A DNA stretch of 59,307 bases from Deltaproteobacteria bacterium (GTDB lineage: Bacteria; Myxococcota_A; Polyangia; HGW-17; JAJRWW01), in contig JAOZUO010000030.1 in NCBI GenBank assembly GCA_029938605.1, positions 1 through 59,307 of the forward strand, written 5' to 3'. This document shows positions 26,440 to 35,384 of the stretch, in pieces; position 1 is the first letter of the stretch, and each line of letters begins with the position of its first letter. The position numbers and the translations under genes were made by a program. The notes beneath the pieces were generated by a model. That model had not been told where the DNA came from, searched no databases, and saw only the letters and a list, made by a program, of their open reading frames with translations.

Positions 26440-27238
26440 ATCCGAAAAGCGGGCCCAGGAGGCAATGAGTCGCATCCCCCACAAGATCCTCATCATGAGC
26501 GGCAAAGGCGGTGTGGGCAAAACCACGATGGCGGTGAACCTGGCCTTCGCCATGGCGGACCAGGGTCTGGAGGTGGGTCTTCTGGACGCGGATCTCCACG
26601 GCCCCAACGTCGCCCTCATGGCGGGCGTACAGGGGCAGCAGCTCGAAACGGCAGACGACCGTATCAAGCCCATTCGGGCGACTCCGAAGGTACGGGTCCT
26701 CTCCATCGCATTCTTTTTGCCTCACCCCGACGCGCCCATCGCCTGGCGCGGCCCGCGCAAGAGCGGCGCCATCCGACAGCTCCTGGCCGACGGCGACTGG
26801 GAAGGCGTGGACGTACTGATTGTGGACTGCCCCCCCGGCACCGGGGACGAGCCCATGTCCGTGGGGCAACTCATCCCCGATGCCGATGGCGCCATCGTGG
26901 TGACCTCGCCCCAGGACGTCTCCCTGCTCGACTCTCGCAAGTGCGTGGGCTTCGTGGGCCAGATCGGGTTGAAGATGCTCGGCATCGTGGAGAATATGAG
27001 CGGCTTCGTCTGCCCCTCGTGTGGAGAGCGGGTGGATCTGTTTAAGACCGGCGGCGGGGAGCGGGCCGCCACCGAGCTCGGGGTGAAGTTCCTGGGACGG
27101 ATCCCCCTGTCGGCGGCCATGGTCGAAGCGGGAGACTCGGGGAAACCCCTCGTAGCCTCGCACCCAGAGGACCTAGCCGCGATCGCCATCGGGCAGGTGG
27201 CCGACAAGTTGCGGGAAAGCTGGAAATCGGAGGAGTAA
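26408..27238 (+). CDS. mrp: Mrp/NBP35-type P-loop Fe-S carrier ATPase
   Basis: 276 aa. It has deviant Walker A GKGGVGKTTMAVNLA, the switch DADLHGPN, Walker B VDCPPGTGDE and the C-terminal CPSCG motif that holds a bridging [4Fe-4S] cluster in Mrp/NBP35 proteins. It would deliver Fe-S clusters, probably to the molybdoenzyme and ferredoxin subunits downstream. It is 8 bp from the next gene. Confidence 0.92.
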   Translation: MNPSPRDEIVKSEKRAQEAMSRIPHKILIMSGKGGVGKTTMAVNLAFAMADQGLEVGLLDADLHGPNVALMAGVQGQQLETADDRIKPIRATPKVRVLSIAFFLPHPDAPIAWRGPRKSGAIRQLLADGDWEGVDVLIVDCPPGTGDEPMSVGQLIPDADGAIVVTSPQDVSLLDSRKCVGFVGQIGLKMLGIVENMSGFVCPSCGERVDLFKTGGGERAATELGVKFLGRIPLSAAMVEAGDSGKPLVASHPEDLAAIAIGQVADKLRESWKSEE

Positions 27239-27246
27239 GACGTACC

Positions 27247-28365
27247 ATGCGTTCAATAATTATTGGGTTATGCGCCCTGTGGATCCTGCTTCCGGCCTCG
27301 GGCTGTACGGACAAACCCCAAAAATCCAAACCTCGAGCCACCGAGACCCTGGAGCCCAGCTCCAAAACCATGGCGGCCGATTTCTCATCGCCCGGTAAGA
27401 CCACACCCAGGGCCACCGGGAAAATGATCGTCCTGGTCGATCGGCGATGCACCTCCCGGCGATGTCACACCAAGCGCACCGTGCACCGGCTCAAGCGCAT
27501 GGCCAAGGGAGTCACCGTGGTGCAGCTCGACTACAGCTCGGCGAAGGCGAAGAAGATCTTCGCCCGGGAGGGGCTCACCCACCTCCCCGCGTACCTGTTC
27601 GAGGGACCGCTGTCCGACGCCGCGAGTGGAGGCCGACTGTCGCGTTTCCTCAAGCGCACCCCCAAGGGGAAGCTGCGGATGCTCAAGGTCCGTGCGGACT
27701 TCGACCCACGGGCCGAGATCTGCGACAACCGGAAAGACGACACGGGCAACGGCCAGGTGGACTGCGCCGATGCCACCTGCAAGGATGCGGTCCCCTGTCG
27801 CGCGGAGGTCCCCAAGCAGTTGACGCTGTTCGTCATGTCCCAATGCCCCTACGGCATCCGGGCCCTGGACGCCATGTTTGAGCTGCTCAAAGCCTTCAAC
27901 AGAAAGATAGACTTTCGCATCTACTACATTGCCCAGGTCAAGGGCGAGGGATTCAAGTCGCTGCACGGCCAACCCGAGGTGGACGAGAACATCCGGGGGC
28001 TCTGCGCCATCCGGCACTACCCGAAGCGGTACAAGTACATGGACTACATCTGGTGCCGAAACCGCAAGATCAAGGACAAGAACTGGAAGGCATGCACCGG
28101 GACTAAAACCGGCATTGACGCCGCCGTCATCGAGCGGTGCGCGTCGGGCGCCCAGGGCAAGGAGCTGTTGAGAAAAAACCTTCAGCTCGCCCAGAAGTTG
28201 AAGATCAGCTCCAGCCCCACCTGGCTGGCCAACAACCGTCATCTGTTCCACGGCATCGTCCCCGAGTCCATCAAGCAGCAGCTCTGCAAGCGCAACAAGG
28301 CCCTCGCCGGGTGTGAAAAGCGCCTGTCCACCAAGTCCCCGGTGCCCGACGGGGTCTGCAACTGA
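27247..28365 (+). CDS. Thioredoxin-fold lipoprotein (GILT/DsbA-like) with MopE-like motif
   Basis: 372 aa. Lipobox ILLPASGC. A first thioredoxin-like half has CTSRRCHTKRTVHRLKR. A short acidic MopE-like loop follows (CDNRKDDTGNGQVDCADATC). The second half has FVMSQCPYGIRALDAMFELL, the CPYG pattern of GILT-like thiol reductases, and ends with SSSPTWLANN (cis-Pro loop). It may handle thiols or disulfides outside the inner membrane for the exported molybdoenzyme; that is inference from the operon. Confidence 0.8.
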   Translation: MRSIIIGLCALWILLPASGCTDKPQKSKPRATETLEPSSKTMAADFSSPGKTTPRATGKMIVLVDRRCTSRRCHTKRTVHRLKRMAKGVTVVQLDYSSAKAKKIFAREGLTHLPAYLFEGPLSDAASGGRLSRFLKRTPKGKLRMLKVRADFDPRAEICDNRKDDTGNGQVDCADATCKDAVPCRAEVPKQLTLFVMSQCPYGIRALDAMFELLKAFNRKIDFRIYYIAQVKGEGFKSLHGQPEVDENIRGLCAIRHYPKRYKYMDYIWCRNRKIKDKNWKACTGTKTGIDAAVIERCASGAQGKELLRKNLQLAQKLKISSSPTWLANNRHLFHGIVPESIKQQLCKRNKALAGCEKRLSTKSPVPDGVCN

Positions 28366-28379
28366 GCCGCTGGGATTCT

Positions 28380-30833
28380 ATGGGCACCATGGATAAAAAG
28401 CGGCGCATGGACAGACGCGACTTCCTCAAGACCGTTGGGGTCGGCGCGGCGGGTCCCGGTCTGATTGCGCCGGCGGCGGGGCTGGTCACGCCGGCGGCGG
28501 GGATCGGTCCCGCCCTGCGGCCCGAGACCCGGGTAGCGAACACCCTGGCCCAGGAGATCCCGTCGTTGTGCGACCTGTGCTTCTGGCGCTGCGGGATCCT
28601 GGCCAAGGTTCGCGACGGAGCCGTGGTGCGCGTGGAAGGGAACCCGGACCACCCCCGAAGCCAGGGGCGACTCTGCGCGCGGGGCCTCTCCGGGTGGCGC
28701 CAGATCGAGGATCCGAACCGGCTGAAGTTCCCGTTGCTCCGGGTGGGAAAACGCGGCGATGGGAATTGGAAACGCATCTCCTGGGACCGCGCCCTGGACC
28801 TGTGGGCCACCAAAACCCAGGAGACCATCCGCAAGGACGGGCCGGGGTCCATCGGGCTGTTTTCCCACGGCCTCTCGTCGAGGTTCATCAACGGCTTCAT
28901 GCACCACCTGGGCAACCCGAACCGCACGGCGCCCTCCTTCGGGCAGTGTCGCGGGCCCCGGGACGTCGGATTCGGCCTCACCTTCGGCGAGGGTCCCGGC
29001 TCGCCGGCCCGACACGACATGGCGCGCAGTCGCATGATCGTTCTGCTGGGCTCCCACATAGGCGAAAACGTTCAAACCGCCCAGGTGGCCGAGCTCGCCG
29101 AGGCGCTGAGTCGCGGCGCGCGACTGGTTGTGGCAGACCCCCGCCTCTCGGTGGCGGCGTCCAAGGCCCACCGGTGGATGAACATCCGACCGGGTACCGA
29201 CACGGCCTTGGTCCTGGCCTGGATCCACGTGCTGCTCACCGAGGGGACCTACGACCGCGAGTACGTCGCCCGCCATACCATCGGGCTGACCGAGCTGCTC
29301 CGAGAGGCGGCGCCCTACACGCCCGAATGGGCAGCCCAGGTGACCCAAATACCGGCCAAGGACATCGTCGCCGAGGCGCGGGAGATGGCCCGGCGCCGTC
29401 CGGCGGTGATGATCCACTGCGGACGGTTCAGCACCTGGTACGGCAACGACACCCAGCGAAACCGCGCCATGGCGATCCTGACGGCCTTGCTGGGCGCCTG
29501 GGGCAGACCGGGCGGCTACTTCCTGCGCTCCAAAATCAGCCTGGGGCCCAGACCCTGCCCGGCGCCACACTCGGCCCCCGACCAGAGCGTTGCCACCGGT
29601 CGCCACGCCTTCACCCAACACGGAGTGGCGGCCCAGGAGCTCATCGAAGGGAGCCTCGGACCGAAGCGACGGATCCGCCAGTGGCTACTTTACGCGGTCA
29701 ACCCCGTACAGTCCCTCCCCGGATTCGCGCGAACCCGAGAGGCCATGCGTAAGGTGGACTTCATCACCATGGTGGACATCCTCCCCACCGAGGGCGCCCT
29801 GTGGGCCGACCTGATCCTCCCGGAGGCCGGCTACCTCGAACGCTATGACGACATCTACGCGGTGAAGGACCACCCCCAGCCCTTCGTGGCCATCCGTCAG
29901 CCGGTGGCGCGCCCGAAGGGGGAGGCCAAGGGCCCCTATTGGATCGTACAGAACCTCGCCCACCGGCTCGGCCACACCGACTGCTTCCGACAGGCGCACG
30001 TCACCGGGTATCTGGACGAGCGGCTGGCCCCCCTCGGGTTGACCTACGCCGAGCTCGCTCGCAAGGGCGTACATCTGCTCAAGGAGCAGCGTCCCTATCT
30101 AACCGATGGGCAGGACCATGGATTCCGCACGCCCAGCCGCAAGATCGAGCTCTTCTCCGCGACCCTCCAGAAGAAGGGCTACGATCCCATCCCGCGCTTC
30201 GAGCCCGTGGACCAGCCACCCGTGGGTTGGTTCCGTCTGGTGGCGGGACGCAGCCCCTACCACTCCTTCGCGCGCACCCAGAACAACCCTCGGCTCCTGG
30301 CCAAGGACAACACGAACCTGCTGTGGCTCAACGACAAGGTGGCCAGGGCCAAGGGGATCACCGACGGCGTAGAAGTGTATGTGCAAAACACCGATGGCTA
30401 TCGCACGGGCCCGGTGAAGGTGTTCGTCACGCCCGCCGTCCGGACGGACGTGATCTACACCGTGCACGGATTCGGTGGGCAGTCCAAGGCCCTCACCCAG
30501 GCGTACGGCAAGGGGATCTCGGACAACGCCCTGACTACACGGTTCCGGGTGGACGGCCCCACCGGCGCCACGGGGCTACGGGTGAACTTCGTCCGGCTCG
30601 TCACCCCAGATGGCGCCGAGATCAAGGGAGCTTCCAAGGAGTGCAAAAAGCAGCGGTCAGCGCTTCAGAAGCCCCCCCCCGCCGAGGCGCCGATTCCTTC
30701 GCACTCGCCTGCGCCCGGCAAGACCCCTGCGCCCGGCAAGACGCCTGCGCCCGGCAAGACACCGGCTTCGCCAGAGAAGCCGCCGGCCAATGGCGACAAC
30801 ACCTTCCGGGTGAACCTGGAGGATGGCTGTTAA
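28380..30833 (+). CDS. Tat-exported Mo/W-bisPGD oxidoreductase, thiosulfate/polysulfide reductase type
   Basis: 817 aa. Twin-arginine signal (RRDFLKTVGVGAAG), N-terminal [4Fe-4S] site CDLCFWRCGIL..GRLCARG, and Mo/W ligand Cys190 in GQCRGPRD, as in PhsA/PsrA and not Ser as in DMSO reductase. The C-terminal MGD-binding domain includes GRSPYHSFARTQNNP. It ends with a threefold PAPGKT repeat (30708-30775) and a Pro-rich tail not usual for this family. The substrate (thiosulfate, polysulfide, tetrathionate or arsenate) cannot be fixed. The next gene encodes its ferredoxin/cytochrome partner. Confidence 0.88.
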   Translation: MGTMDKKRRMDRRDFLKTVGVGAAGPGLIAPAAGLVTPAAGIGPALRPETRVANTLAQEIPSLCDLCFWRCGILAKVRDGAVVRVEGNPDHPRSQGRLCARGLSGWRQIEDPNRLKFPLLRVGKRGDGNWKRISWDRALDLWATKTQETIRKDGPGSIGLFSHGLSSRFINGFMHHLGNPNRTAPSFGQCRGPRDVGFGLTFGEGPGSPARHDMARSRMIVLLGSHIGENVQTAQVAELAEALSRGARLVVADPRLSVAASKAHRWMNIRPGTDTALVLAWIHVLLTEGTYDREYVARHTIGLTELLREAAPYTPEWAAQVTQIPAKDIVAEAREMARRRPAVMIHCGRFSTWYGNDTQRNRAMAILTALLGAWGRPGGYFLRSKISLGPRPCPAPHSAPDQSVATGRHAFTQHGVAAQELIEGSLGPKRRIRQWLLYAVNPVQSLPGFARTREAMRKVDFITMVDILPTEGALWADLILPEAGYLERYDDIYAVKDHPQPFVAIRQPVARPKGEAKGPYWIVQNLAHRLGHTDCFRQAHVTGYLDERLAPLGLTYAELARKGVHLLKEQRPYLTDGQDHGFRTPSRKIELFSATLQKKGYDPIPRFEPVDQPPVGWFRLVAGRSPYHSFARTQNNPRLLAKDNTNLLWLNDKVARAKGITDGVEVYVQNTDGYRTGPVKVFVTPAVRTDVIYTVHGFGGQSKALTQAYGKGISDNALTTRFRVDGPTGATGLRVNFVRLVTPDGAEIKGASKECKKQRSALQKPPPAEAPIPSHSPAPGKTPAPGKTPAPGKTPASPEKPPANGDNTFRVNLEDGC
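30708..30775 (+). repeat. Coding 18-bp tandem repeat (Pro-Ala-Pro-Gly-Lys-Thr)
   Basis: Three units of about CCTGCGCCCGGCAAGACC encode PAPGKT in the tail of the molybdoenzyme. The unit number may be unstable. Confidence 0.8.
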
Positions 30834-32258
30834 ATGTCACGCCAAGCCATGATCATAGACATGGATCGCTGCGTGGGCTGTGGCGCCTGCGTCATGGCGT
30901 GTGAGGAGGAGTGGGCGCTCCCCCAGGGCGTGCGCCGAAGCTGGGTGGAACCCCTGTTGCCCGTGGCCGCGCCCACAGGGCCCATGTATACGCACTACGT
31001 GGGCCTGTGCAGCCACTGCTCGGAGGCCACCTGTCTGGGGGCCTGCCCCACGGGGGCGACCTACCGCGACCCCAAGGGCCGTGTCCGGGTGGATCCCCGA
31101 GCCTGTATTGGGTGCGGATACTGTGTCGCGGCGTGTCCCTACGGCGCCCGCACTCTGCACCCGGATCACGGTCGCATCGAGAAGTGTGACTTCTGCGCGC
31201 CCCTGACCGACGCGGGGCTGACGCCCGCCTGTGTGCGAACCTGTCCCGCCGGCGCGCGCATCTTCGGGGATCTCGACGACCGGAGCAGCGAGGTGTCTCG
31301 CTACTTCCGAAAACATCCGGTGCGGTGTCTCGAGACGGACCGGGTCGCCATCCGGCCCAACGTGTACTACGCCGGAAGGCGACGGACCATCGCGCGGATC
31401 CTCGCCACTCATCCACCCCAGGAGGCGGGACTCAGGCCGCCGCTGCCCGGACGCCTGATGAAGTGGCTGCTGCGACCTGCGCTGGCAGGGATGCTGGGGT
31501 TGACCCTGGCCGCCCAGGGTGTCGCCTACCTCAAACAGATGCGTCGCCCGGAGCCAGAGCCAGAGCCGGCTCCCACCGAGGGCACCGTTCCAGAAAACAC
31601 GGTGCATCGCCGGGACCAGTCCATGGTCTGGCTGCACTGGTTCAACGTCGGGGTCTGGGTCATGCAGTTGCTCACGGGGTTCGTGCTCCTGGGCCGCAGC
31701 GACTACAGGGTAACGCCGCCGTTCGTCTACGAGGTCGCGATCTCGGTGTTTGGCTCCCACGCGATGCTCCTGCGCTGGCACCTCGTGGTGGGCCTGGTAT
31801 GGGTCGGGGTGCTGGTCACCTATGGCCTCTTCGGTTTCCGACGCTACCTGATGCCGTATCTCCGGGCGCTGTGGCCGCGCCCGGGGGATGCGACCTGGAT
31901 CCTGGGCCGCGTCCTAAATTTCTTTGTGTCCAAGCCGCGCGATCTTCCCCCCCAGGGACGATACAACGCCGGGCAGAAGCTCTGCGGCGCGGTGGTCTCC
32001 ACCGGGACGGTGATCATCATTATCACCGGGCTGATGATGTGGCTCCTACCCGGAAGCGGTCCCTGGATCCAGTGGGCGATCCCAGCCCACTTCGCCTCAA
32101 TGTCCGTAGTGCTCGTGATGCTGGCCGTGCATATCTTCATGGCCGCCTTCGTCTCAACTCAGCGACCGGCCTTGAAATCCATGTTCACCGGTCGCATGGC
32201 CGTGGACTTCGCCCGGGAACACCATCCCCTGTGGCTGAAGCGTCGGCGAAAGGACTGA
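30834..32258 (+). CDS. Fusion of a four-cluster ferredoxin subunit and a cytochrome b subunit
   Basis: 474 aa. Residues 1-180 hold four [4Fe-4S] sites (CVGCGACVMAC, CSHCSEATCLGACP, CIGCGYCVAACP, CDFCAPL..CVRTCP), as in PhsB/NrfC. A transmembrane helix at about 212-232 and a Pro/Glu linker lead to a four-helix FdnI-like cytochrome b. Candidate haem His residues are in WLHWFNV, LLRWHLVVG and AHFASMS/AVHIFMA. The two subunits are usually separate genes. It would link the exported molybdoenzyme to quinones. Starts right after the previous stop (TAAATG), with GGAGG 11 nt upstream. Confidence 0.9.
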   Translation: MSRQAMIIDMDRCVGCGACVMACEEEWALPQGVRRSWVEPLLPVAAPTGPMYTHYVGLCSHCSEATCLGACPTGATYRDPKGRVRVDPRACIGCGYCVAACPYGARTLHPDHGRIEKCDFCAPLTDAGLTPACVRTCPAGARIFGDLDDRSSEVSRYFRKHPVRCLETDRVAIRPNVYYAGRRRTIARILATHPPQEAGLRPPLPGRLMKWLLRPALAGMLGLTLAAQGVAYLKQMRRPEPEPEPAPTEGTVPENTVHRRDQSMVWLHWFNVGVWVMQLLTGFVLLGRSDYRVTPPFVYEVAISVFGSHAMLLRWHLVVGLVWVGVLVTYGLFGFRRYLMPYLRALWPRPGDATWILGRVLNFFVSKPRDLPPQGRYNAGQKLCGAVVSTGTVIIIITGLMMWLLPGSGPWIQWAIPAHFASMSVVLVMLAVHIFMAAFVSTQRPALKSMFTGRMAVDFAREHHPLWLKRRRKD

Positions 32259-32313
32259 CATAAATACCCCCATTAGTCTATGGGACATTCGACAAGTGTG
32301 ATACTAAATCAAC

Positions 32314-32700
32314 ATGCGGCAAGCATTGATCCATATGGTCGGAATCCTGGTCCTCGCCGCGGGACCAGTCCTTCCCTATTTCCACCTGACCACGTCTCCC
32401 CACCGCTTCTGCCCGACCCACCGCAGCTTCGAGCTGGTGCACCCCCACCCCGAGGCTCCGTCCTCTCCAGAGGACTCCAGGCAGCCCACCGATGAGAACA
32501 ATGACCACGAAACCTGCCTGATCGCCACGCTGATCCTGCAGCTCGTCAATCACCGTTCAGAGGGTACCCCTCTGTCGCAACAGCCGGAGCCGCGCCGCGA
32601 TCGACCGGCCGAACCGCTGCACCTTCCGCTACACCGAGAACGGGACGTCGTGACCCTGGCGCCCAAGACCTCGCCCCCCTCCCTGCTGCTTATTTCGTAG
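32314..32700 (+). CDS. Small His/Cys-rich exported protein in metal-uptake locus
   Basis: 128 aa. Hydrophobic start (ALIHMVGILVLAAGPVLPY) with a likely signal peptide, then FHLTTSPHRFCPTHRSFELVHPHPE, rich in His and Cys, and a second hydrophobic stretch (ETCLIATLILQLV). The region before the porin and metal ABC genes suggests metal binding. I do not recognise a named family, and there is no strong Shine-Dalgarno, so the gene is plausible but not certain. Confidence 0.55.
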   Translation: MRQALIHMVGILVLAAGPVLPYFHLTTSPHRFCPTHRSFELVHPHPEAPSSPEDSRQPTDENNDHETCLIATLILQLVNHRSEGTPLSQQPEPRRDRPAEPLHLPLHRERDVVTLAPKTSPPSLLLIS

Positions 32701-32771
32701 TCGATGAGTCCACCGGTGACGGTGCGGTTCGTCGGCCCAAGGTATTCAGCATTCACAGGGAGGATACGACC

Positions 32772-34265
32772 ATGTTCAAGATCGGATCGCGCACAGCCGT
32801 GATCGTGCTCACACTGCTTCTCGGATCCCCGGCGGCCCTCGCTCGCCGGCAGACATCCAAACCGGTCAAGCCGGCCGACGCCCGCCGGGTCACGCCGACC
32901 CCTGGCACCACACCGCCATCGGGGGCTCGTCCGGCGCAGGCAAAAAAAACCAGCGCCGACAAGCGCACGACGCGACTCGAGGCGCTGATCAAAAAGCTCG
33001 AAAAAAAGCTCGGCAAGCTCCAGAGCGCCCACGAGGACCTCGAGGTCAAGCAGCTCATCATGGAGAGCCAGGTGGAGTCGGTCACCCCCGAGAAGAAGGG
33101 GTTCAAGACCAAGACCTTCCTCGGCCACGCCCGATCTCTCCAGGGACTCAACCCCGAGATCTCCGTCACCGGGGACCTGGCCGGGGTGTTCTACCTGACC
33201 GACGGCAAGGAGTACGGGGCCACCGATCGCTCAAGCTTCCGCTTCCGTGGGCTGGGGCTGCACTTCCAGGCCGACCTGGATCCATTCTCCTTCATGAAGG
33301 CGGCCATCTCCATCACCCCCAACGGGGTGGTGTTCGGCGAGGCCTACGCCGTGTGGACAAACGTGGGCGGCGTCATGAACCTCATGGCCGGTAAGTTCCG
33401 CCAGCAGCTGGGCGTGGTCAACCGATGGCACAAGCATGGCCTCGACCAGTACGATTTTCCCCTTATGCTGACAGAGCCCTTCGGTCCGGGAGGACTCAAC
33501 CAGTCCGGGCTCTCTTTCCAGTTCCTGTTGCCCAAAATCACCGCCCACGCCAACGAGCTGACGGTGCAGGTCACCAACGGGTCGAACTCCAAGGCCTTCT
33601 CGGGTGACACCTTCTCGGTGCCCACGACACTGGTCTACTTCAAAAACTACTGGGACCTGTCCAAGACCACCTACCTGGAATTGGGCTTGACCGGCATCGT
33701 CGGATTCAACAACCAGCGGGGCGGCCAGACCACCGAGGACCTCTACACCGACGAGGCGGCCACCATCCCCTTTACCCTCTACACCGGCCAGGGGAGCACG
33801 GTGCCCCTGTCCTTCGCTCCCATGGGCGAAGTTGTGGACGAGAAGTGGCGCGTCACGGCCTTCGGCGGGGCGAACCTGACCCTGTTCTGGGAGCCCATGA
33901 GAAAAGGGAAGTACCTGAACTTTCTGTGGCGGTCGTCCTTTTTGTACGGCTACAAGCGGCTCGCGCCTGACTCGGTGGGAAGTCGCCAGGACATCAACTG
34001 GATGGGGGGCTACTCCTACGTCCAGGCCAAGGTCTCCAGGACCGTAGAGCTGGGGCTGCGCGGCGATCTGGTGCGCACCTTCGAGGTCTCCGACGACAAA
34101 AACTACATGTACCAGGTGGTCCCCTACCTCATCTGGTGGCAATCCCCCTGGCTCCGCTTCCGGCTGGAGTACAACTACCACGACGGAAACGCCATGAAGG
34201 CCGCTCACCGGGCCATCCTGCAGGTAGTCTTCGCCGCGGGCCCACACAAACATGATCGATACTAG
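32772..34265 (+). CDS. Outer-membrane porin-like protein of a metal-uptake operon
   Basis: 497 aa. Signal peptide (MFKIGSRTAVIVLTLLLGSPAALA), a Pro/Thr linker, a coiled coil (about 68-95, LEALIKKLEKKLGKLQSAHEDLE with heptads), then amphipathic strands typical of a beta-barrel with a terminal aromatic. The layout resembles OprO/P-like or zinc-regulated porins. GGGAGGA lies upstream. It is 9 bp from the metal-binding protein gene, so it probably lets metal or its chelate across the outer membrane. Confidence 0.78.
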   Translation: MFKIGSRTAVIVLTLLLGSPAALARRQTSKPVKPADARRVTPTPGTTPPSGARPAQAKKTSADKRTTRLEALIKKLEKKLGKLQSAHEDLEVKQLIMESQVESVTPEKKGFKTKTFLGHARSLQGLNPEISVTGDLAGVFYLTDGKEYGATDRSSFRFRGLGLHFQADLDPFSFMKAAISITPNGVVFGEAYAVWTNVGGVMNLMAGKFRQQLGVVNRWHKHGLDQYDFPLMLTEPFGPGGLNQSGLSFQFLLPKITAHANELTVQVTNGSNSKAFSGDTFSVPTTLVYFKNYWDLSKTTYLELGLTGIVGFNNQRGGQTTEDLYTDEAATIPFTLYTGQGSTVPLSFAPMGEVVDEKWRVTAFGGANLTLFWEPMRKGKYLNFLWRSSFLYGYKRLAPDSVGSRQDINWMGGYSYVQAKVSRTVELGLRGDLVRTFEVSDDKNYMYQVVPYLIWWQSPWLRFRLEYNYHDGNAMKAAHRAILQVVFAAGPHKHDRY

Positions 34266-34274
34266 GAGGACGCG

Positions 34275-35384
34275 ATGAAAACGCGTATGAACGATCCCAA
34301 AATCCAAAGAGACACCAAACCCAACACACGGCTCACTGCTTTGTGGAGCGCCGCCTGCGTCCTGGCCATTGGAGCCATGGCGTGGTCCACCCCGGCGTCG
34401 GCCCGCAAGCTGTACGTCATATCGTCAAACCCCACCTACTCGTCCATCGCCAAGCGCGTGGGGGGAAATCTCATTCGGGTGACCTACATCACCAAGGGAG
34501 ATCAGGACCCCCACTTCGTGCGGCCCAAACCCTCCTTCGCCGTGCAGCTCTCCAAAGCCGACGCCTTCGTGGTCACCGGACTGGATCTGGAGCTGTGGGC
34601 ACCCCGACTCACCGACAAGTCCATGAACAGAAGCATCCGCCAGGGCCAAAATGGCTACATCGCGGTGTACAGCGGCATGAAGCTCATGGAGATCCCCACC
34701 TCCCGGAGCCGCGCTTCAGGTGGGGTACACATGTTTGGCAACCCGCACGTGTACACCGGCCCCATGAACGCCAAGATCATCGCTAAGAACATCGCCATCG
34801 GCCTGTGCAAGGTCTCCCCGGCGAACTGCGCGGCCTTCAAGAAGGGCTACCGCCGGTTCAAATACCAGATCAACAGGCGCATGTTCGGCAAAAAGCTCAT
34901 CAAGCTCCTGGGGGCCGGGACCCTCACCCGACTGACCGTGGCCGGGAAGCTCATCCCGTTTTTGCAAAAGCGCAAGTACCGGGGAAAGCCCATGGTGGAC
35001 ATGCTCGGCGGCTGGGCCAAAAAAGCCCTGCCCCTGTGGGGACAAAAGCTCGTGACCTATCACAAGAACTGGATCTACTTCACCAAAACCTTTGGGCTGA
35101 ATGTCATCCAGGAGGTGGAGCCCAAGCCCGCCATCCCGCCGTCTCCCCAGTCCATCCGGCGACTGATCAACACCATGTCGAGACAGAAGATCAAGGTCAT
35201 CCTGGCGGCCAACTTCTACGACGAGTCCAAGGTCCGCAAGGTCTGTAAGCGAGTGGGCGCCCAGTCGGTGATCGTGGCCTTCTCCGTTCACGGTAAGCGG
35301 GGGATCAACTCCTACTTCCAGCTCACAAATCACTGGATCTCCAACTTACTGGCGGCCTACAGGCGCGCGGGAGCCTTCAAATGA
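34275..35384 (+). CDS. ZnuA/TroA-like metal-binding ABC transporter protein
   Basis: 369 aa. Long N-terminal signal (SAACVLAIGAMAWSTPASA). The cluster A-I fold shows metal ligands in the usual places: His in GDQDPHFVRP, His in GNPHVYTGPM, Glu in IQEVEPKP and Asp in ANFYDESK. There is no His-rich loop typical of ZnuA, so Zn or Mn cannot be told apart. The final TGA overlaps the permease start (ATGA). Confidence 0.85.
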   Translation: MKTRMNDPKIQRDTKPNTRLTALWSAACVLAIGAMAWSTPASARKLYVISSNPTYSSIAKRVGGNLIRVTYITKGDQDPHFVRPKPSFAVQLSKADAFVVTGLDLELWAPRLTDKSMNRSIRQGQNGYIAVYSGMKLMEIPTSRSRASGGVHMFGNPHVYTGPMNAKIIAKNIAIGLCKVSPANCAAFKKGYRRFKYQINRRMFGKKLIKLLGAGTLTRLTVAGKLIPFLQKRKYRGKPMVDMLGGWAKKALPLWGQKLVTYHKNWIYFTKTFGLNVIQEVEPKPAIPPSPQSIRRLINTMSRQKIKVILAANFYDESKVRKVCKRVGAQSVIVAFSVHGKRGINSYFQLTNHWISNLLAAYRRAGAFK

